Assembly: GCA_009602725.1 (NCBI GenBank)
Contig: WELB01000104.1
Location: 459,803 to 494,447, forward strand
Reading direction: 5' to 3'
Source of the DNA: Spirogloea muscicola
Taxonomy: Eukaryota; Streptophyta; Zygnematophyceae; Spirogloeales; Spirogloeaceae
DNA: 34,645 nt
Shown here: one piece after another, positions 27,746 to 34,645 of the stretch
Position numbering within the stretch: the first letter of the stretch is position 1
How the letters are laid out: each line of letters begins with the position of its first letter
Position numbers and translations under genes: made by a program
Notes under the pieces: model-generated
Database searches by the model: none
What the model was told of the DNA's origin: nothing
Seen by the model: the letters and a program-made list of their open reading frames with translations, nothing else

Positions 27746-30700
27746 TCACACGCGCTCGTCAGCCTCGGAGCCAGGCAGGGGAGTGTAACCGTTCCTGTTT
27801 ATGTGCTTGCTGGCTCTTCGCCCAGGCCCTTGAGGAGGTACCTCACCGACTGGGATGCACTTGACCACAGCCGCCACGGGCATGCTAGCAAAGCCCAAGC
27901 CCACACAGATGGCCCACTCTCTCACACTCAGTGGCACTGTGCTCGCAAATTTGCCTAAGTACTGTACAAGCACAAATTGGAAGATGATGGTGAAGAAGAT
28001 GACCCCAAGGAACACGACATTCGTGAAAAATCCACTTAGGACATTGATTCTCTCCATCTGTCTTGAGTTGATCTCATTGAAAACCTGCAAAGATGCACAC
28101 ACTTGGTGCTGCTCTCATCAGTAGCATGCCCTTCTCCAGAAGATGCACCAGCTAGCAGCACATTGTTCTCCGACTTGATGAAGCCTCGCATGGTCACCAG
28201 CACTTTGGAGTGGGTGGCACGCAGCTGCTTTGCTAGATACTGCCATAAGCACTTGGAGACATATGCAAGTTGGAAATCATGATTCATCAGTGCGCAAAGC
28301 AGTCTCTAGATGCATTCAAAGCTGCTGATATGGCACAGTACCTGGCAGAACACAAAACTGTTGAAAATCATTGTGTTTAATCGCACCTCCCTGTCTTCTC
28401 CATGGAAGCCAAAAACCCTAGCTCCAAAAATCTGCATGACGCCAAGGACAGCAAGCTGGTAGATGGCCTGCCCGAAGATGTTCCGCCACATGATTGGGCT
28501 GATGAATGCGCCTAGCCGCCCCACTGGTGGTTTGGTCATCAGTGTGTCGTTGGGGGGCTCAGTGGCAAGTGCCAGCGCTCCCAAAGTGTCCATAATAAGA
28601 TTGACCCACAGAAGCTGCACAGCAGTCAGGGGGCTTCGCCTGCACATATGACAGAAGATGTGCTCTGCATCAAGGGTGTCAAAGCTATGAGCTTATAGCA
28701 TTATCATGGTAACAAGCGGCCGTGTGAGGGTGAGCACCGACAACATTGAGCAAAGGGCGAGCAAGCTAGACAAGGTCTCTAAAGGACTCGAGAAGAGGAC
28801 TCTAGCAGAAGCGACGTGGTCAGGGATGAAGTGCCATAGGCATCTGGCGTGCAACTACCTGTGATACAGGCAGAAACAAAGTTGATGACAAGAGCCACAA
28901 TATTTACAGTGAGCTGAAACTGTACAAACTTCTGAATATTGGTGTACACTGAGCGACCCCATTTAGCAACATTAACAATTGTTGCAAAATTGTCATCCAT
29001 GATGATAATATCTGCACTCTCCTTGGCCACCTGCGTTGATAGACATGGCAACTTTCAGGTTAATGTGGATACGTGTGTCAACTTTAGCACATGTGTTCTT
29101 TTCATGGCTGTTGACAGCATACTCAGGCACCTTCTCACATGGTCTTCCAACATACCTCAGTGCCTGCAATGCCCATGGCGAGGCCAATGTCAGCCTCAGG
29201 CAAGGCAGGCGCATCATTAGTCCCATCTCCTGTTACAGCAACAACCTGACCCATGGCGCGCAGCTCCTTGACCAAAGTAATCTTATCTGAAGGGTGGGCC
29301 CTTGCCATGACCTACATAAGAACAACGTAAGAGTGAACACTGCAACTTAAGAAGTCTTTAAAAAAACAGCACTTTTCCTCTAGCTGACAAATTAGTATTG
29401 GACCTCCAATCAACGAGAATGTCATAAGCACATTACTGTTCTTTTGTAGGACCTGCACATACTTGTCAACGTGGGGTCATGCAGTGAGGCGCTTGCAAAT
29501 GAGCCTGCTAATCACACTCCACTACCTGCAACTTTGGTATAAGCTCGCGCATTTCCTCCTGCGAGAGCTTGCGAAATACGGGACCTTCTATTGCGACACC
29601 ATCATCGAAAAGAATGCCACATTCTCGGGCAATGGCTTTTGCAGTGCTCAGATTGTCCCCAGTCACCATGCGCACTTTGATGCCAGCGGACTTGCAAAGC
29701 TGGCCCATTGAAGAGACCAAAGTCTGGGTCAATAGATTGGCCGCTAGAGCCATGTTACTCGTTTGTGCCCCACTGCATGCAGAGAGACGACTCCAACAAA
29801 GTAGCAACTCTTGAGACTTAACGAGAACATGTAGCAAACCTAGCTGTCGCATGACATTATAGCTCCATTCTGCCAAAGATTGACACATACCTCCACACTG
29901 TGCTCAACGCCTTCTCTCATGGGATCTTTGATACCAACAATTGCAAGGGCTGTAAGGTCACTGTCTGGAATGGCAACATCCTTCCAGTTACCATCCTTAG
30001 GGACTTCCTTGGAAGCCAAGTCTCTAGAAGCAAGGCAAAGAGCTCGCAGAGAGTGGTCTGCAAACTGCTGGATGACGCTGTCCAGTTCCTCACGCTTTGC
30101 AGCATCAATGGTTGACGGACTTCCATCCTGTGTGGCTGCGGACTTGCACTGCCCGAGAACAATTTCCGCGGCCCCCTTCCAGTGAGCGCGATGATTTCCA
30201 TCTGGGAGGTTAACCACCACTGCCATACGCTTCTTGGCAGAGCTGAAAGGTTCCTCATGCACGACTTGAAATTTCTCCCTGACCTCCTTGAAATTTCCAT
30301 GAAGCTCCAGGCCCAGCCGGAGGACAGCAGACTCAGTAGGAGTCCCTAAGACGTCAACCTTTCCATCTTCCTCCGTGATGTCCCCACTGGTATTCGTGAA
30401 AATGTGCTCCAACAAGTTGTCCTTGGCCACTGCATCAATACCCTGTGAGAAGGAAGGAAAATTGATGAGGATACAAGTTTCTCTTGAGGCTGGAACAGTG
30501 TAACTGTACAATGTCTTTGCAGCTCAACGGCTTACCTGCTTGAGCTGGTCCTTCTCCTGCAGGCATCCAAATGCCCAGAGCTTGACCACAGTCATTTTGT
30601 TGGTGGTGAGAGTGCCAGTCTTATCAGAGCAGATGGTGGTCGCACTTCCCATGGTCTCGCAAGCTGCAAGCTTGCGGACTAGTGCCATGTCGCGCATCAT

Positions 30701-33700
30701 ACGCTTCATGGCATATGCCAGAGTCAACGTCACAGCCAAGGGCAGCCCCTCTGGTACTGCAACAACAATGATGGTCACAGCAATGGCGAAGTACCTCACA
30801 ATCTGTTTGCCACAGAGAGAGCTCCCAATGAGTATATTGGGTATCATATGCTAGTCACAATTAGTCAATTATGAAAGTAGCTAGTAGTCAGGAGCATCTT
30901 GCTTTCCCCCTTCAGATGCTTTGTGTGTTGTCAAAAGTGTCTGTCATACCAAATTCTGTAGCACTAGCAACAAGGCCTTGAGCAAGCACCACATAGCACA
31001 CCTTAATAACCTCCTCTCCGGTCCAAGTCGTCCAGGAATCTTTGCTAATAAAGAATCTGGTCAGCAAGACCAGAAAGACAAGCAGAGCAACACCAAGGCC
31101 CAAACGGCCCACTAGTGTTGCAACGCCACTGAGGCGCACCTGTCAACCAGTAGCGCAAGTTGGGGGAAAGCCTGTTCATTAGACGGACTTGTGCAACTCG
31201 GTCCCTCTCTGCTGCAACATGCATGTGCTGATTAACCTTAGCAGTATTGGAAATGATATCAACAGGGGAGGTGTCAAGCTTGCAGGAACTGCTCCAAGTC
31301 GTTCACAGCAAATACCTGAAGAGGAGTCTCATCTTCACCTCCTTCCGAGAGGGAGGCCATGAGATGACCCCACTCCGTATTCATTCCGACGCCCGTGAGG
31401 ACCATATCGGCAGAACCATCTTGAACCTTGGTGCCAGAAAGTAAAAAGGGATTATCTTCATCTTTGTGCTGGGGATCACTTTCTCCAGTCATGCTGGACT
31501 CGTCAATTGTGAGGTTGTAACCTGCGAAGGCAGATGCCGTGGCTGGAAAAATCATCAACATACAGCTATCATCCACTCTTGCAGCTGCCAATCCTCCACT
31601 TGCATTGCTCCTGAAGCACCTGAGTTGGCATCTGACACTGTATAACAGTCCCTTCTTTCAGTCTCAGTCATCCATATGAAGTAGAAGCATTGGGAATGGT
31701 TTGACCTTTCAAATAGATGCCGTCTCCAGGAACTTGATCGCCGATGCTAAGGTGGACAACATCGCCCACTACCAGGTCAAAGATGAGTACTTTCTGGCGC
31801 CTTCCCTTCCTTTGAGTCTGGACGAATATCTTCATCTTTTCATTTTCGAGCTCTCGAAACTAGACATGCAGACAATCAACTGAAGTGCTCAGAAACACGG
31901 ATTTTGGTCATCCAGCTGTGGGCAGCTTGAAAGAGCAAACCTTGGCACAGGCAATGTGCTCACATAGAATCAATGTTATCTGAACTCTAGAGTACTTGTA
32001 CAAGACATCAACATGATGACTGGTCACTGGGTCAGCCCAATATCTGCCTCCGCTGGTGATGTGGTCTATGGGCTGTAACTTGCACGATGAGTCACAGGCA
32101 ACTTGCTTCTCCATTGCTGCATGCTGACCTGGAGGGATTGCTGATAGTCGCTAACAGCTGTGACGAGCACAACAATGGCAACGCTGAAGCCAATGCCAGC
32201 ACCATCATACCACCCCTCTTGCCATCCCTCAGTGGGTATGCCAACAGCTAGAGAGGTGACAGCACATACTGCCAAGATCAGGAGTGTCACATCCTGCACA
32301 GATGATCCAGTCAAATTTGTTTGATGCAGCAAACAATAAGAAATCAATCTTGAAACAGCTATGTCTTGTAGGATTGATCCGGCTAGGCAATATAGAACAG
32401 AACAATGTTCACCACTTAGTAATGGCATAAACAATTGGGCAGAACACTTCTGCAAGGGAAAGTTCTTAGTGACCAGGGTCGTTAGTAAATATGGCGGTCT
32501 GATTGCATCAGGAGGAATATACTGCAAATCATACTTGCATATTTCTCCCTGCTGACTCACAGGAAATAGCAAGAAAATGTCCAACCTGCATTGCATCCCA
32601 GACAAAGCCCAGGAAGCTCTTCTGCTGCTTCTCAGGGAAAGTGTTGGTTCCAAATACGTCTTGCCGCAGCTGAATGTCATCCTTGTTACCACTGATGCCA
32701 GACTTCGCATCGACTTGTAAACCCCTTGTCACAGCCAAGCCAGATTGCTTGTCAGTACACGCCTAATCTCTCCTGACAGCATTGACTGAAATGTAGCCAT
32801 CTCGCCCATTGAGAATTGCTTCAGTTGGTTCTGGCCGCAGACCTGCAGATACCTTCAGGACCTCCCATCTCACTTATGTATTGTGTATCATTCTTTGTCA
32901 GAAGTTCTGACAGCTGCTCAGCACCAAATGCAAATCCCTGCTTCTTTGCATCGGCAGTAGCTGCTCCCGACACAGTGGAGATGCCAGCAGCTGAATGCAA
33001 AACAGAATAAGTCAGAATTCTTCAAATGAAGGTACATGGAAGCATAACAATATGGTCAACCTAGTGTACCTGCTGGCATGCATTTAAAGGAAAACCTTCT
33101 CATGAAGAGCTTGAGAAATGGTAGAATTGTTTCCTTTGGTGGTACATACAATTTGACTTATGGAATTGGTAGGAGACAACTAGAGTGGCGCTTACACAGC
33201 TACTGCAATAATTAAGTCAAACCAGACTGTGACAAGAGACTGCACAGTCCCTGATATGCTTACAGAGCTAGGAGTGATCCTAACAAGTCCATCTCATCTA
33301 CATTCACAGGAGCTGGTACAGGCGTTGACATGCAGTATCACCACCTTTCTTGAACTTCATTGCCGCTCGAAGGGCAAGACTCCCCACTTTGAAGCGCTGC
33401 TGCCAAGCAGCAAGTCATAGACGTAACAACAGAAAACAAGCTTATAAACACACACACATGCTGTAAGCTGAAGATACCCCCTGCAGGTCAACTGATTCAT
33501 CGTTCCTACTCCATTTCTACATCCCTCTTGGAATGAACATTGGCACAGTACTGCGACCGTACTGCCATGACATCAAACAGCAAACGACAAGCTCCTGCCA
33601 AGCAACTTTCTTCTTTATTCCACGTCATCCAGGATTCACTACTCTGTCTCTGCTCGAGGCGGGAAATACAATGAGGTCGCAAGCAAGCAATGCAATACCT

Positions 33701-34475
33701 CATCACGACCGCCAGCTGTATAGCGAAATCTTCTTGCTGAGTTTAGTACCAAAGAAGCCTGACGCCATTTATTCAAGGACTCTTCGTCTTCTCCACTTGG
33801 CTGGACACAATGTATTGCAGTAAAAATGTGTGAGGTTGCAGGCAAGCTAGGACTAGCTCAGAGCGTGCATGTTGTGCATAGTGCTGGCTGCATGAGAAAT
33901 TGCTTTTGCGGACTTATATCTGAAAGAGAGACGCTTAAAGGTTTGCTTCAGCCAGACCAAGGCTGCCTCCCATCTTTACAAAGGCGCCCCAATGAAGGCT
34001 GACTGCAAGTCTGCTGTGCCAAATGCCGTTGGCCAGACCCTGCTTTAGTTAGAGCCTGCAGACTGCTGCAGCCCAGTACTGACCAACATCAAACTCTGCT
34101 TTTGTAGAGTCTGCAGACCGCTGCAACCCGCTACTGTCGTCGACCTCTTGGCACCTCTCATTTGCAGCTCTTCTTTCAAAACAGACACATTCAAGCCCCT
34201 GTACCTCCCAGGTGATGATAGACGAGCTGACGACCGAGGGCACCTGACGCTAGCATCAAGCTTCATCGTCCAAACCATGCCTACTAACGTGGCGCTCAAT
34301 GGCTGCCAAGGCCTCGCGCAAAAGCGACCGAGTCTGCTCGCCACTCCGGCCAGTGCAGAGAAGGCAGGCTCCGCACCTCGAGCCTGCTGAGGAGCGCCCC
34401 CAGGAAGCCGACGCGCTGCGACGCGGACTCGCCGCTCTGGAGCATGCTGCTGGAGGAGCCGTCCGGCGGCGCCAT
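27746..34475 (-). CDS. Autoinhibited P-type Ca2+-ATPase (type IIB, ACA/PMCA-like)
   Basis: An ATP-driven Ca2+ export pump of the plasma membrane or endomembranes. Exons (minus): 34475-34377, 33396-33345, 32990-32843, 32724-32586, 32293-32129, 31859-31706, 31521-31316, 31139-31002, 30802-30536, 30442-29891, 29699-29526, 29311-29156, 29030-28859, 28639-28342, 28084-27746. They give about 1019 residues, normal for ACAs. Exon 2 ([17 protein letters not shown]) is a basic amphipathic helix like the N-terminal calmodulin-binding autoinhibitor. Motifs: [13 protein letters not shown] (actuator loop); PEGLP in M4; SDKTGT, with phospho-Asp near residue 427; [16 protein letters not shown] (about 725); [10 protein letters not shown] in M6. 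All splice joins keep frame except 28859/28639. There the run of five bases at 28629-28633 must be six to read EAPLTAVQ, which is a likely assembly deletion. Exon 1 ([10 protein letters not shown]) is less certain. The C-terminus is short, as in plant ACAs. Confidence 0.93.
32801..32816 (+). repeat. Repeat-module fragment inside a Ca2+-ATPase intron
   Basis: CTCGCCCATTGAGAAT is identical to the core of the module at about 2690 and 24041. It lies in the intron between exons 32990-32843 and 32724-32586. It could be a decayed module copy or coincidence. Confidence 0.45.
33397..34376 (-). other. Long first intron of the Ca2+-ATPase gene
   Basis: About 980 bases lie between the proposed first exon (34475-34377) and the calmodulin-binding-helix exon. 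Phases match (0/0), so no further exon is required, but a small phase-0 exon could be hidden here. No conserved coding signal was seen. Confidence 0.45.
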
Positions 34476-34645
34476 GGCCGCCGCGCGGTGGGGGGCGCAC
34501 GAGCGCGCGCTGCGGGGCCCGGCCTTGCCGGGCTCGACTGCGCTCGACTGCGCTTTTTTGGCTCTGCTCCGTCCCTCTCCCCCCCCAGCGCTCTCGCCTT
34601 TGTGGCGTTGGAGAGCACTGGGGTGATGCCCATCCTCCTCCGCAA

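Noticed and set aside
32700-32760. Non-canonical splice at the Ca2+-ATPase N-terminal exon
   Set aside because: An initial exon guess did not join, but ending exon 3 at 32843 and starting exon 4 at 32724 gives a canonical, in-frame [16 protein letters not shown].
33533-33823. 96-residue plus-strand open frame
   Set aside because: It lies within the proposed first intron of the Ca2+-ATPase on the opposite strand, with no recognisable motif or splice partner.
1-34645. CRISPR array, rRNA gene, bacterial operon or viral gene
   Set aside because: No regularly spaced repeats with spacers, rRNA signatures, Shine-Dalgarno-led gene strings or viral hallmark proteins were seen.

Overview
The window is nuclear DNA of a eukaryote and most likely of a green alga (Chlorophyta, possibly a trebouxiophyte). 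The evidence is: genes split into many short exons by GT-AG introns; a green-lineage gene set (RWP-RK transcription factor, plant-type U-box/armadillo E3 ligase, type IIB autoinhibited Ca2+-ATPase); Ala/Arg-rich N-termini that look like plastid transit peptides; possible TGTAA polyadenylation signals; and a stretch of mixed plant-type and TTAGGG-type telomere-like repeats. The species cannot be named from sequence alone. It is a draft assembly: there is a 723-base N gap (16118-16840), single Ns beside homopolymers (about 13457 and 22019), and several genes need a one-base correction to stay in frame.

Layout, left to right: (1) 1-1904 (+), the 3' part of an RWP-RK transcription factor. (2) 2260-5770, a mosaic of short fold-back repeat modules with no credible gene. 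(3) 5911-11429 (+), a complete LarA-superfamily (lactate racemase-like, DUF2088) gene of about 17 exons with a probable organelle presequence. (4) 12086-13003 (-), a weakly supported unknown gene. (5) 13430-13670, a G homopolymer with an N followed by interstitial telomere-like repeats. (6) 14231-15897 and upstream (-), a TPR protein, and 16841-18802 (+), an unrecognised membrane protein. These two diverge from the N gap. (7) 18903-21964 and upstream (-), a U-box/armadillo E3 ligase, convergent with the membrane-protein gene. (8) 22190-26960, a second mosaic of the same repeat modules, with possible retroelement and exon debris. (9) 27746-34475 (-), a full-length Ca2+-ATPase reconstructed from 15 exons (about 1019 residues once one missing base is allowed for).

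The genes do not form an operon-like set. Recurring themes are very GC-rich first exons with GCC/GCG runs followed by much less GC-rich downstream exons and introns, and two intergenic blocks built from one family of hairpin modules. That repeat family, the LarA-like gene with an apparently altered catalytic site, and the telomere-like tract are the parts most worth following up.
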